This document shows, piece by piece, positions 1-8,036 of a DNA stretch of 64,000 bases. Below the pieces are notes generated by a model. It saw nothing but the letters and a program-made list of their open reading frames with translations. It ran no database searches and had not been told where the DNA came from. How positions within the stretch are numbered: the first letter of the stretch is position 1; every line of letters starts with the position of its first letter. The position numbers were made by a program, and so were the translations under genes. Where the stretch lies: NCBI GenBank assembly GCA_036488875.1, contig DASXGW010000002.1, positions 289,806 to 353,805 on the forward strand, given 5' to 3'. Source of the stretch: Candidatus Baltobacteraceae bacterium (GTDB lineage Bacteria; Vulcanimicrobiota; Vulcanimicrobiia; Vulcanimicrobiales; Vulcanimicrobiaceae).

Positions 1-61
1 GAGCGCAACGGGCAGCAATTTCATAGGTGAAGGTGTTCGCCGCGCGGAAGCCGCCGGTCCT

Positions 62-1468
62 ATGGCCACCACCGTTCCCTCGGACCGGGCAACCGGTCCT
101 ACATACTGTAATAACGCGCTCGAAGCGATCGGAAACACACCGCTCGTCAAGCTCAATAAGGTGACCGACGGCGCTGCGTGTCTCGTTTTGGCGAAAGTCG
201 AATACGTCAATCCCGGCGGCAGCGTAAAAGACCGCCCGGCAATCGCCATGCTCGACGCCGCCGAGAAACAAGGTCAACTCAAGCCCGGTGGAACGATCGT
301 CGAACCCACCAGCGGCAACACCGGAACCGGTTTGGCCATGGCTGCCGCGATCCGCGGCTATCGCTGCATCCTGGTGATGCCCGATAAGATGTCGCGCGAA
401 AAGATCGATCTGCTGCGCGCCTACGGCGCCGACGTCGTCGTCACGCCGACCAACGTTCCGGCCGACTCTCCGGAATCGTACTACGGCGTGGCCAACCGCC
501 TCGCCGCCGAGATCCCGGGGGCGTTTCAGCCTAACCAATTTCACAACCATTTCAATCCCGACGCGCATTACCACTCGACGGGTCCGGAGATTTGGCAGCA
601 GACGCACGGAACGATCACGCACTTCGTCGCCGGCGTTGGGACGGGCGGGACGATTTCCGGAACGGCTCGCTATTTGAAGGAACAAAATCCAAACATCCAC
701 GTCGTCGGCGCCGATCCAGAAGGCTCGATCTATTCGGGCGATATTCCGCGGTCGTTTGCGGTCGAGGGTATCGGCATGAACTATCTGCCCGAAACCGTCG
801 ATCTGCGCGTGATCGACGAAGTCGTCCGCGTTTCGGACCGCGACTCGTTCCTCATGGCGCGCCGAATTACGCGCGAAGAAGGCTTGCTCGTCGGCGGTTC
901 GTCGGGAACGGCCGCGGTTGCCGCCGTCAGGCTCGCCAAGACGCTGCCCAAAGAGGCGATCGTCGTCGTCGTCTTCCCGGATTCGGGGCGCGGCTACATG
1001 TCGAAGATCTTCAACGACGACTGGATGATCGCCAACGGGTTCCTTCCCGACGCAAAGCGGCGCGCGACCGTCGGCGACGTGTTGCGGGGAAAGACGCCGA
1101 TTCCGCAGCTCATCACCGTCCAGCAAGACGACACGGTCAAGACCGCCCTCGATCTGCTGCGCAAGTACGAGATCTCGCAGTTGCCCGTCATGAACGGCAG
1201 CGAACACGTCGGCAGCGTCAACGACATCGGCGTTATGCAGGCCGTCTTCGATCACGCCGACATCGTGCACGAGCCCATCAGCGAGGTCATGGGACGCGCG
1301 TTCCCGGTGCTCGAGCAGTCCGAGGAAATCGAGCGTGCCTACAAGCTGCTCACGCTGGCCAACCCGGCCATCGTCGTCACCGACGACGGCGACCCGATCG
1401 GCGTGGTGACGCGGCAAGACATCATCACGTTCTTGTCGACAAGCTCGGAAGTCGTTAGGAAAGCATGA
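62..1468 (+). CDS. cbs: Cystathionine beta-synthase / cysteine synthase with C-terminal CBS domain pair
   Basis: This is a PLP-dependent enzyme of 468 aa. Residues about 15-320 form the fold-type II cysteine synthase/CBS catalytic domain. The PLP lysine is K56 in the motif PGGSVKDRPA, followed by the phosphate-binding TSGNTGTG loop and the GVGTGGT loop. Residues about 340-465 form a Bateman module of two CBS motifs, which in family members binds adenosyl ligands or regulates activity. The catalytic core plus CBS pair matches cystathionine beta-synthase in length and order better than plain CysK. It sits 34 bp upstream of a cystathionine gamma-synthase/lyase gene. The pair would therefore convert homocysteine and serine to cystathionine and then to cysteine. 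Substrate choice between O-acetylserine and homocysteine cannot be read from sequence alone. Confidence 0.9.
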   Translation: MATTVPSDRATGPTYCNNALEAIGNTPLVKLNKVTDGAACLVLAKVEYVNPGGSVKDRPAIAMLDAAEKQGQLKPGGTIVEPTSGNTGTGLAMAAAIRGYRCILVMPDKMSREKIDLLRAYGADVVVTPTNVPADSPESYYGVANRLAAEIPGAFQPNQFHNHFNPDAHYHSTGPEIWQQTHGTITHFVAGVGTGGTISGTARYLKEQNPNIHVVGADPEGSIYSGDIPRSFAVEGIGMNYLPETVDLRVIDEVVRVSDRDSFLMARRITREEGLLVGGSSGTAAVAAVRLAKTLPKEAIVVVVFPDSGRGYMSKIFNDDWMIANGFLPDAKRRATVGDVLRGKTPIPQLITVQQDDTVKTALDLLRKYEISQLPVMNGSEHVGSVNDIGVMQAVFDHADIVHEPISEVMGRAFPVLEQSEEIERAYKLLTLANPAIVVTDDGDPIGVVTRQDIITFLSTSSEVVRKA

Positions 1469-1493
1469 CCCTTCGACTTCGCTTAGGATGACA
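1469..1493. repeat. Intergenic element resembling a dispersed CTTCGACTTCGCT(T/C)AGGATGACA-type repeat
   Basis: The 34-bp gap between cbs and cgl consists almost wholly of a sequence with core CTTCGACTTCGCT followed by AGGATGACA. From memory, very similar units (reverse reading TCATCCTGAGCGAAGTCGAAG) recur in intergenic positions of many environmental bacterial genomes. No second copy was seen in this window, so its repeat nature here is an inference. It ends directly before the cgl ribosome-binding area. Confidence 0.4.
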
Positions 1494-1502
1494 GAGTAAG
1501 GA

Positions 1503-2660
1503 ATGAAATTTTCAACCAGAGCAATTCACGTCGGGCAGGATGCAGATCCCACGACGGGCGCCACCATCGTTCCGATCTACCAGACGTCGACCTACACGCA
1601 AGATCGTGTCGGCGAGCACAAGGGCTTCGACTATAGCCGTACGGTCAACCCTACCCGCGTCGCGTTAGAAAAGCAGCTGGCAGCGCTGGAGGACGGCAGT
1701 TACGGCAGCGCGTTTGCCAGCGGTATGGCCGCGACGGCGGCCGTGCTCAACCTGCTCTCGGCCGGCGACCACGCCGTCGTCAGCGACGATCTCTACGGCG
1801 GAACCTACCGCCTCTTCTCACGCGTCCTCGCACGCTACGGGTTGCATTTCACGTACGTCGACATGACCGACCTCGAAGCCGTCCGCGCCGCGATCGAGCC
1901 GGCGACCAAGCTCTTCTGGCTCGAAACGCCGACCAACCCGCTGCTCAAGCTCGTCGACATTCGAGCCGTCGTCGCGATGCGCAAGCCCGGGCAAATCGTC
2001 GCCGTCGACAACACCTTCGCAACGCCCTATTTCCAGCAACCGCTGACGCTCGGTGCGGACGTCGTCGTTCACTCGACGACGAAATACATCGGCGGCCATA
2101 GCGACGTCGTCGGCGGCGTCGCGATCACCAACGACAAGGACCTTCACGAGACTATCAAGTTCCATCAGAACGCCGTCGGCGGCGTGCCGGGACCGCACGA
2201 TGCCTGGCTGACGATGCGCGGCGCCAAGACGCTCGCGTTACGGATGCGCGAGCACGCGCACAACGCGCAAGCCGTGGCCGAGTTCCTGGAGTCGCACGAC
2301 GAGGTCGCACGCGTCTACTATCCGGGTCTTCCGTCGCATCCGCAGCACGCGCTTGCGAAGCGCCAAATGAGCGGCTTCGGCGGAATGGTATCTTTCGTCT
2401 TGACGGGGCCACCGGAGCGCGGACTCGATTTCGCGCATCGATTGAAGTACTTCAGCTTGGCAGAAAGCCTCGGCGGCGTCGAATCGCTGATCTGTCATCC
2501 CGCGCGGATGACCCACGGTTCGATTCCGAAGGAGGATCGCGAACGCCGCGGCGTCACCGACGGACTGCTTCGCCTATCGGTCGGCATCGAAGACGAGGAC
2601 GATTTGATCGACGATCTGACTCAGGCGCTCGCCGCGGTCGCGCCGGTCACCGCCGTTTAG
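1503..2660 (+). CDS. Cystathionine gamma-synthase / gamma-lyase (Cys/Met metabolism PLP enzyme)
   Basis: This 385-aa protein spans the complete Cys/Met-metabolism PLP-dependent enzyme family. The PLP lysine is K194 in HSTTKYIGGHSDVVGG. The YGG motif (about 98-100), the cofactor-ring aspartate in AVDNTFATP and the C-terminal SLGGVESLI motif are all present. In this family, close relatives act as cystathionine gamma-synthase (metB), gamma-lyase (mccB) or O-acetylhomoserine sulfhydrylase, and sequence inspection does not separate them reliably. Its position just after a CBS-domain cystathionine beta-synthase favours gamma-lyase activity, releasing cysteine in reverse transsulfuration. The start ATG has a purine-rich stretch directly upstream, and no other in-frame start would keep the MKFSTRAIHVG N-terminus typical of the family. 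Confidence 0.9.
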   Translation: MKFSTRAIHVGQDADPTTGATIVPIYQTSTYTQDRVGEHKGFDYSRTVNPTRVALEKQLAALEDGSYGSAFASGMAATAAVLNLLSAGDHAVVSDDLYGGTYRLFSRVLARYGLHFTYVDMTDLEAVRAAIEPATKLFWLETPTNPLLKLVDIRAVVAMRKPGQIVAVDNTFATPYFQQPLTLGADVVVHSTTKYIGGHSDVVGGVAITNDKDLHETIKFHQNAVGGVPGPHDAWLTMRGAKTLALRMREHAHNAQAVAEFLESHDEVARVYYPGLPSHPQHALAKRQMSGFGGMVSFVLTGPPERGLDFAHRLKYFSLAESLGGVESLICHPARMTHGSIPKEDRERRGVTDGLLRLSVGIEDEDDLIDDLTQALAAVAPVTAV

Positions 2661-3247
2661 TCGCCGCGGCCGGTCGGATAGCGCACGGCGGTAACGTTCC
2701 GCAGCATCGTCCGCGCCTGTTCGCTGCTAACGGCGCCCAGCGTGCCGGCAACCGATAGCACGACGCCGCGCGTTCCGTCTCCCCACACCACGGCGAACTC
2801 TTTGCGCGAGTCAAAGCCGCTGCCCATCGTTATCTCGACGAACTGCGCCGGCATGCCGTTGAGCAGCGAGATCGGCGTCTTGTTCTTGATGAGCACGCCG
2901 TCCGCGGCGCCGTGCATCTGGCTCTCGAACTGGCCTTCCCACTGCTCGGGTGCGCCTTCGTACGACTCCATCGAGAGATCGATAACGACCGCGTTCTCTT
3001 TTCCCGGCCGAATGATCCAGCGAGCGACGGGCTGGAGATCCTGGCCGAGTTGCTGCACGTCGACCTCGCGGCGCCCTAATAAGTACGCCTCGGGCGGCGC
3101 CGTGAAGTTCATCCCGGCGTCGGAATACGTATGCGGATCGGGCGTCGGCGTTGGCTCGGCGACTTGCGCGCGCGGAGCGGCGGTCGTTCCCAAGGCGAGA
3201 ACGAGCGTCGTTACGAGCAGCAGCGCTGCTTCCTTAAATCGTTTCAT
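2657..3247 (-). CDS. Secreted hypothetical protein with signal peptide
   Basis: This protein of 196 aa begins MKRFKEAALLLVTTLVLALGTTAAPRAQ, a clear Sec signal peptide with probable cleavage after TAAPRA. The mature part has a short TPTPDP linker, then a compact domain rich in beta-strand-like segments ending in VTAVRYPTGRG. I do not recognise the family; the layout is like small periplasmic proteins that bind or stabilise something. The ATG overlaps the TGA of the upstream esterase by four bases (ATGA), so the two are probably translated together. The reading frame stays open upstream into the esterase, but the signal peptide and the coupling fix the start here. The 3' end meets the convergent cgl gene. 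Confidence 0.75.
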   Translation of the reverse strand: MKRFKEAALLLVTTLVLALGTTAAPRAQVAEPTPTPDPHTYSDAGMNFTAPPEAYLLGRREVDVQQLGQDLQPVARWIIRPGKENAVVIDLSMESYEGAPEQWEGQFESQMHGAADGVLIKNKTPISLLNGMPAQFVEITMGSGFDSRKEFAVVWGDGTRGVVLSVAGTLGAVSSEQARTMLRNVTAVRYPTGRGD

Positions 3248-4272
3248 TCCTTGGTATCCAAAACGGCGGTGAGGGCCGGCAGAGAGACTTCGTAGCGGTA
3301 GCCGACATTGCGATGGTCGTCGTCGAATTCCTCGTGCCGCACCTCGAGGCCGAGGTCGCGAATGCGCTGGGTCACCACTCGCGCCCCGATGTCCAGACCG
3401 TACTCGTCGCGCCGGCCGCAGTCCAAGTAGCGCAAGCGCAGCCGTTCCAAACGGTCGCGAGCGCCGGCGACTCGCTCGGCCGGGTCGAACGACAGCCAAC
3501 GGGCAAAGACATCCTCGCGCAGCTCGCCCGTCTTCTTCTCAAAGGGCAGGTCGAGGTCGAAGGCACGGCTCGAGGCGGGCGAATACGCCGCCGCGTAGCC
3601 CAACATTTCCATCGTGGAATACTCCGGGCCGGCGCGCTTATGCTTGCGCTCGAACGCGTCGACGAAGGCGCCAATATCGAACTGATACCTCTCGAGCGTG
3701 CGGTGCACGTCGGGAAACGCCATCGGATGCGCGTAGCGGAAATACGAATCGCCGCTATGCGACGCAAACGCGCAAAACGTGCCTGGATGCTCGAGAACCA
3801 AGTGCATCGCACCAAAACCGCCCGACGACTTGCCAAGCACGGCGCGACCGCCTTCACGCGCAATGGTACGGTAGCGTTTGTCCACGTATCCGACGATCTC
3901 GTCGACGACGTACGTCGCGTAGTTGCCGTTGTGGATCGAGTCGACGTATTGCGAGCCGCCCAGTCGCGTAAAGCCGTCGACCGCGACGAGGATCGAGGGC
4001 GGCATTCGGCGTTCGGTAACGAGCCTATCGACCCACTGAAACACGTTGGTCTCCCACGGCCGCGAGCCGAGCAGGGCCGCGACGTTGCCGGTGTAGCCGT
4101 GCAGCACGTAGAGCACCGGATAGCGCCGCGACGCTTCCTCGTCGTAGCCGGGCGGCACGTACACTGCCAGAGGCCGTTCGCTCGGATCGCCCAACGGGTT
4201 TCCTGCGAGCGCCGTGCTTTGAATGAAATCGATACGCAGGTCGCCGCGAAGGCCGAGGAGCTTGGCAAGCAT
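3244..4272 (-). CDS. Esterase of the enterochelin esterase / Esterase D-like family (PF00756)
   Basis: This is an alpha/beta-hydrolase of about 342 aa. The nucleophile elbow is GKSSGGFG, the acid is probably the aspartate in LDCGRRDEYGLD and the histidine lies in DDDHRNVGYRY. Motifs such as PPGYDEE...YPVLYVLHGYTG, with the oxyanion-hole histidine, are typical of putative-esterase/Fes-type proteins. There is no signal peptide, so it is probably cytoplasmic. I chose the ATG giving MLAKLLGLRG; a longer form starting at 4332 would run into the divergent glycosidase gene. The gene overlaps the following secreted-protein gene by 4 bp. The substrate is unknown; proximity to a GH35-like enzyme could suggest acylated saccharides, but this is only inference. 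Confidence 0.8.
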   Translation of the reverse strand: MLAKLLGLRGDLRIDFIQSTALAGNPLGDPSERPLAVYVPPGYDEEASRRYPVLYVLHGYTGNVAALLGSRPWETNVFQWVDRLVTERRMPPSILVAVDGFTRLGGSQYVDSIHNGNYATYVVDEIVGYVDKRYRTIAREGGRAVLGKSSGGFGAMHLVLEHPGTFCAFASHSGDSYFRYAHPMAFPDVHRTLERYQFDIGAFVDAFERKHKRAGPEYSTMEMLGYAAAYSPASSRAFDLDLPFEKKTGELREDVFARWLSFDPAERVAGARDRLERLRLRYLDCGRRDEYGLDIGARVVTQRIRDLGLEVRHEEFDDDHRNVGYRYEVSLPALTAVLDTKE

Positions 4273-4301
4273 TGGCGATGGGTTCGCGAACGTCGCTGAC
4301 G

Positions 4302-6737
4302 ATGCATCTTCTGATCGCCGCGCTCTTGGCATGGAACACGTGGCATACCTCGGCGATCGTGCAAGACCACGGTTATCCCGTCTTCACCGTCGACCGTCAA
4401 CCGTTTTTCGTTTACGGTGCCGCCTTCTTCTACGAGCGCATTCCGCGCGACCGCTGGGAAGCATCGCTCGACGCCTATCGAGCGATGGGCATCAATACGA
4501 TCGATCTCTACGTTATCTGGAACTGGCATCAGCCGTCGGCAGCAGTGCTTCCCGATTTTAGCGGTGCAACGGATCCCAGGCGCGACCTCAAAGCGTTGCT
4601 TCGGCTGATCCACCAACGCGGACTCAAAGTGATCTTGCGTCCGGGTCCCGTGATCCGCAACGAGTGGCGCAACGGCGGATATCCGGATTGGCTGCTGAGG
4701 CGGCCGGAGTACAACATGCCGCTCCACGACATTCTCGAGGGGCGTTATCCGGCTACCGCGACGCTTCAGAACGCTCACGCCGATGCTGCCGCGTCGGAAT
4801 GGCTGGCGAACTCGACGCATCTTCGCTATGCATCGCAGTGGCTGCGCGACGTCTTAACGGCGGTTGCGCCCTACAGCCACGACGTCATCGCGATCGCACT
4901 CGACGACGATCAGGGCGCCTACATCGACAACGACACTTATCCCGCGCCGCACTGGCACGAGTACGTCGATTTTCTCCGCTTGGCCGTCCAGAGCATCGTG
5001 GGTGACCGCGTTCCCCTGTTTCTCAATACGTTCGAGATGAAAGTTCCGGCCGCCGCGCCGGCATGGTCGTGGGGCGACTGGTATCAGAGCGACGCGTACT
5101 CGATTGGCGCGCACGATCTCGCCGAGCTCGACTTCGCCACCGGATTGCTGCAGACGCAGCCGCACGTGCCGTTGATGCAAGCCGAGTTTCAAGCCGGCTG
5201 GCTGCAGGGTGCCGACGAAGGTAAACCGCGTCCCGCCGATCCAACGAATACAACGCTCGCGCTCAACGAACTCTTGCGCGACGGGATGCACGGCATCGTG
5301 AACTTCCCGGTGCAGGATACGGTATATCCAGCCGGCTGGGAAGTGCCGTGGGCGAACTGGGACTATTTCTGGGACGCGGCGCTGACCGACGGTTTGGAGA
5401 CGTCGCCGCGGTACGGGCCGACGGCCGAGTTTGGCATTTGGGCCATACGTCGATACGGCCGGCTGCTAGCCCGAACCCATCCAGCCTTCGATGCGGCCAT
5501 CATTTGGCCGCCGAGTCTCTATCAAGCCAAAACCTTGACGAACGCCGATTTTGCTGCATTCAGGGACGCGACGCTGGCAATGCAGCGCGACTGTCACGCC
5601 CGACGTTTGAACTGCGCGCTGGTCGATCTGTCATACGCGGATGCGGTTTGGCTTCATCAGTATCCCAAGTTCGTGCTTCCGGTTGTCCTAAGCGGTGCGC
5701 CTCCCATGCGGCTACTGCCGCAAGCCGTGCACCGGCTCCGATCACTACAGCGCTCGGGGAAGCTGCTCACGAACCTTTCAAACGTCCGGCCGTTGCTCGA
5801 CGCGAGTTCATCGACGCTGCTCCTCGCCGACGATTCCAAGTTCGCGTTCGTCGATACCATTAACGCTAGCGCATCGCCGCGCAAAATAGGGCCTCTTCGC
5901 GTAAGGCTGGCAAATGGTACGATCACGGTACCTTCTTTCGCACTCGAAGCGCGATCTGCGCGCGTTATTCCCGTGGGAATTTCAAGCCGCTGCGAATCAG
6001 CGTGCGTTATCAGGGAATCCGGGGTCGGTCACGGAGAACCTTTTACAAAGACACCGAAGCCGATATACGTCGACTTTTCCGCGGAGGCCGGCGCGCGCTT
6101 TCGCCGGCTATTCGGCGGTCCATACCCCTACAATGACGTCGCAACGAGCATCGGCCTATTGCGCGACGCCGTCGATCCCGAGCCGTCGCCGTCGACGCGT
6201 GACTACATTGCCGCTTACACGCATCCGATCCCAGCCGGAACGTTTAATCGACCATACGATTGCGGGCACGCTGCGCTATCTCCGAATACCACGGTACACT
6301 GCGTTTACGACGCACCCGACATTCCCAACGGGGGAGCGTTGTTCGAGCGCACGATCCGAAACGGTGCGAGCGGCGATATCGTCGTCAACGAACGGTTCAC
6401 TCCTCACGACGCCGCATCGACCGCACGTTTGAAGAGTATCTCCGGTTTCGCCTACGCCGATGGCGATACCGTGGTGCGTCCGCCCGACGCCAACGGCGTC
6501 GGGATCCTCGACCACGGACGGTTGGCGATGCTGCGTTGGCTGCCCGGTGACGTCGCAAGCGTCGACGTGCGACTGACGCGGGGTGCCGCAATCGTCACCC
6601 TAATCTGCGCGCGGCGCGACGTCGAGTTTCACCTCGCCATCGTTGCGGTAGCCGATGCCGCCGGGGCGGAAAGCTTGTTACGCGAGCCGATCTACGGTTT
6701 TACGGAGAAGATCGTTCCGCAACCCAGCGAACCGTAG
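4302..6737 (+). CDS. Glycoside hydrolase family 35-like protein (beta-galactosidase homologue), secreted
   Basis: This protein of 811 aa starts with a signal peptide (MHLLIAALLAWNTWHTSA). The TIM barrel follows: FFVYGAAFFYERIPRDRW and ILRPGPVIRNEWRNGGYPDWL align with the hallmark GH35 blocks. The nucleophile block is PLMQAEFQAGW with E295. The acid/base block, QVENEYG in characterised GH35 enzymes, reads ALDDDQGAY here, so an Asp (D203) stands where the catalytic Glu is expected. The remaining about 400 residues are probably beta-sandwich domains. A TTG at 4272 and an ATG at 4278 would add up to 10 residues; the ATG at 4302 gives the cleanest signal peptide. The 3' end overlaps the convergent GloVer gene by 46 bp. 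Activity on beta-galactosides is uncertain given the altered acid/base residue. Confidence 0.75.
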   Translation: MHLLIAALLAWNTWHTSAIVQDHGYPVFTVDRQPFFVYGAAFFYERIPRDRWEASLDAYRAMGINTIDLYVIWNWHQPSAAVLPDFSGATDPRRDLKALLRLIHQRGLKVILRPGPVIRNEWRNGGYPDWLLRRPEYNMPLHDILEGRYPATATLQNAHADAAASEWLANSTHLRYASQWLRDVLTAVAPYSHDVIAIALDDDQGAYIDNDTYPAPHWHEYVDFLRLAVQSIVGDRVPLFLNTFEMKVPAAAPAWSWGDWYQSDAYSIGAHDLAELDFATGLLQTQPHVPLMQAEFQAGWLQGADEGKPRPADPTNTTLALNELLRDGMHGIVNFPVQDTVYPAGWEVPWANWDYFWDAALTDGLETSPRYGPTAEFGIWAIRRYGRLLARTHPAFDAAIIWPPSLYQAKTLTNADFAAFRDATLAMQRDCHARRLNCALVDLSYADAVWLHQYPKFVLPVVLSGAPPMRLLPQAVHRLRSLQRSGKLLTNLSNVRPLLDASSSTLLLADDSKFAFVDTINASASPRKIGPLRVRLANGTITVPSFALEARSARVIPVGISSRCESACVIRESGVGHGEPFTKTPKPIYVDFSAEAGARFRRLFGGPYPYNDVATSIGLLRDAVDPEPSPSTRDYIAAYTHPIPAGTFNRPYDCGHAALSPNTTVHCVYDAPDIPNGGALFERTIRNGASGDIVVNERFTPHDAASTARLKSISGFAYADGDTVVRPPDANGVGILDHGRLAMLRWLPGDVASVDVRLTRGAAIVTLICARRDVEFHLAIVAVADAAGAESLLREPIYGFTEKIVPQPSEP

Positions 6738-7969
6738 CAGCCGCCGCTTCCGCCGCTCAAGGTCGTACCGTACAGCAAACCATTCCAATACAACAAATCG
6801 CCTTGCGGAGCGGAACCATCGGAAACACCGCCGTTAAAGCGGTGCAGAACCGAAAACGTTCCCGACGGGGTCATCTTGAAGAGCGTTCCGCAGCCCAGAC
6901 CGACTTTGCACGTATTGCCGCCCCGCGCCGCCACACCGTAAAACGCGCCGTTTACGTAGGTTAATCCGGTCTGCGGATTCCCGCCGTCGGAGCCGTCTCC
7001 AAAACGGTGTACCACCGTCTCCTTGCCGGATGCGTCGATTTTGAAGATCGTCCCGCATCCAAGATTCTGACGGCAGCCTTTTCCCCCGCCACCCGTTAGC
7101 GTCGTCCCGTACAGCGAGCCGCCTTGCGCCAATAGCGGTGCCCAGGGATACGCGCCGTCCTTCCCGCCCTTGAAGCTGTAAACGACGCGTTGTTTTCCCG
7201 ACGGTGCCAGCCCGAAGATGGTGCCTTTGTTGTTCGCTCCGCCGCTAAACGTCGTGCCGTACAGTAACCCGTTCACAACGATCATGCTGGCCAGCGGAGA
7301 GGAACCATTTGCACCCGAGAACGTGAAGACGGTGCGTTCCTTTCCGGAGGTCGTGATGCTGAAGATGGTTCCGCATCCGCCTTCACCGCACGCTTTTTTC
7401 CCGCCGCCGCCGTATTGTGCGGCCCCGTATAGCGTCCCGCCAAGCGTGACGAGCCCGACCTGAGGAGTCGCGCCGTCGGCGGTGCCCTCAAAACGATAGA
7501 GGATTCGTTCGCGACCGGTACCGCTTACGGCGAAAATCGTTCCGCATCCGCTTGCATAGTAATGAAAGTGGCACGGATACCCGCCGCCCGACGTCGTGTC
7601 GCCGAATAACGTGCCGTCGACCTCGGTCAGACTCGTGTATGGGTTGAATCCGTCTTCCACTCCGGCGAAACTATACAGCGCTCGTTCTTGCCCCGACGGC
7701 GTCACCGCAAAGACCACGCCCCCGGCGTGCGCGCCGCCGTTAAAGGTCGTGCCGTAGAACGTTCCATTGGAGACGATAAGGCCGGCTTCGGGATTAGCGC
7801 CGCCGGAGGCGCCGTCGAACGTGTGCACGATTCTATACCGCGCGTTGGCGGCCCGATGCGGCGACGCGTTCGGAGCAATCGAAGGCAGCGACATCGCTTG
7901 GCCGGAGCAGGCCGCCAGCAGAATCCCGATGAGAACGCACGGCACCAGTCGCACGGCGCGCTTGTTCAC
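6692..7969 (-). CDS. GloVer-repeat lipoprotein (choice-of-anchor tandem repeat protein)
   Basis: This 425-aa protein has a lipoprotein signal (GTG start, VNKRAVRLVPCVLIGILLAACSG, lipobox LAAC). It then carries about eight tandem repeats of roughly 40-50 residues with the pattern LYSFxGxxDGxxPxxxLxxxxGxLYGTTxxGG followed by GxGTIFxxTPSG. These are the GloVer repeats seen in secreted proteins of soil bacteria; such repeats are thought to form beta-propeller-like folds, and function is unknown. Several repeats hold paired cysteines (CGTIF blocks, e.g. CxxxGCGTIF), suggesting disulfides outside the cytoplasm. A longer frame continues upstream but overlaps the divergent methyltransferase gene and lacks a signal peptide. 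The last 15 codons overlap the end of the convergent glycosidase gene. Confidence 0.8.
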   Translation of the reverse strand: MNKRAVRLVPCVLIGILLAACSGQAMSLPSIAPNASPHRAANARYRIVHTFDGASGGANPEAGLIVSNGTFYGTTFNGGAHAGGVVFAVTPSGQERALYSFAGVEDGFNPYTSLTEVDGTLFGDTTSGGGYPCHFHYYASGCGTIFAVSGTGRERILYRFEGTADGATPQVGLVTLGGTLYGAAQYGGGGKKACGEGGCGTIFSITTSGKERTVFTFSGANGSSPLASMIVVNGLLYGTTFSGGANNKGTIFGLAPSGKQRVVYSFKGGKDGAYPWAPLLAQGGSLYGTTLTGGGGKGCRQNLGCGTIFKIDASGKETVVHRFGDGSDGGNPQTGLTYVNGAFYGVAARGGNTCKVGLGCGTLFKMTPSGTFSVLHRFNGGVSDGSAPQGDLLYWNGLLYGTTLSGGSGGCYGSLGCGTIFSVKP

Positions 7970-8036
7970 CCCGTACGCATGAAACGCCTTTGCATACGGG
8001 AACTCGGCGCCCGCCGCTTGAAGCGACTGCCGCGTT

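Noticed and set aside
1..61. Possible end of an upstream gene
   Set aside because: A frame closes with TGA at 28-30 but only nine codons are visible, too few to support a call.
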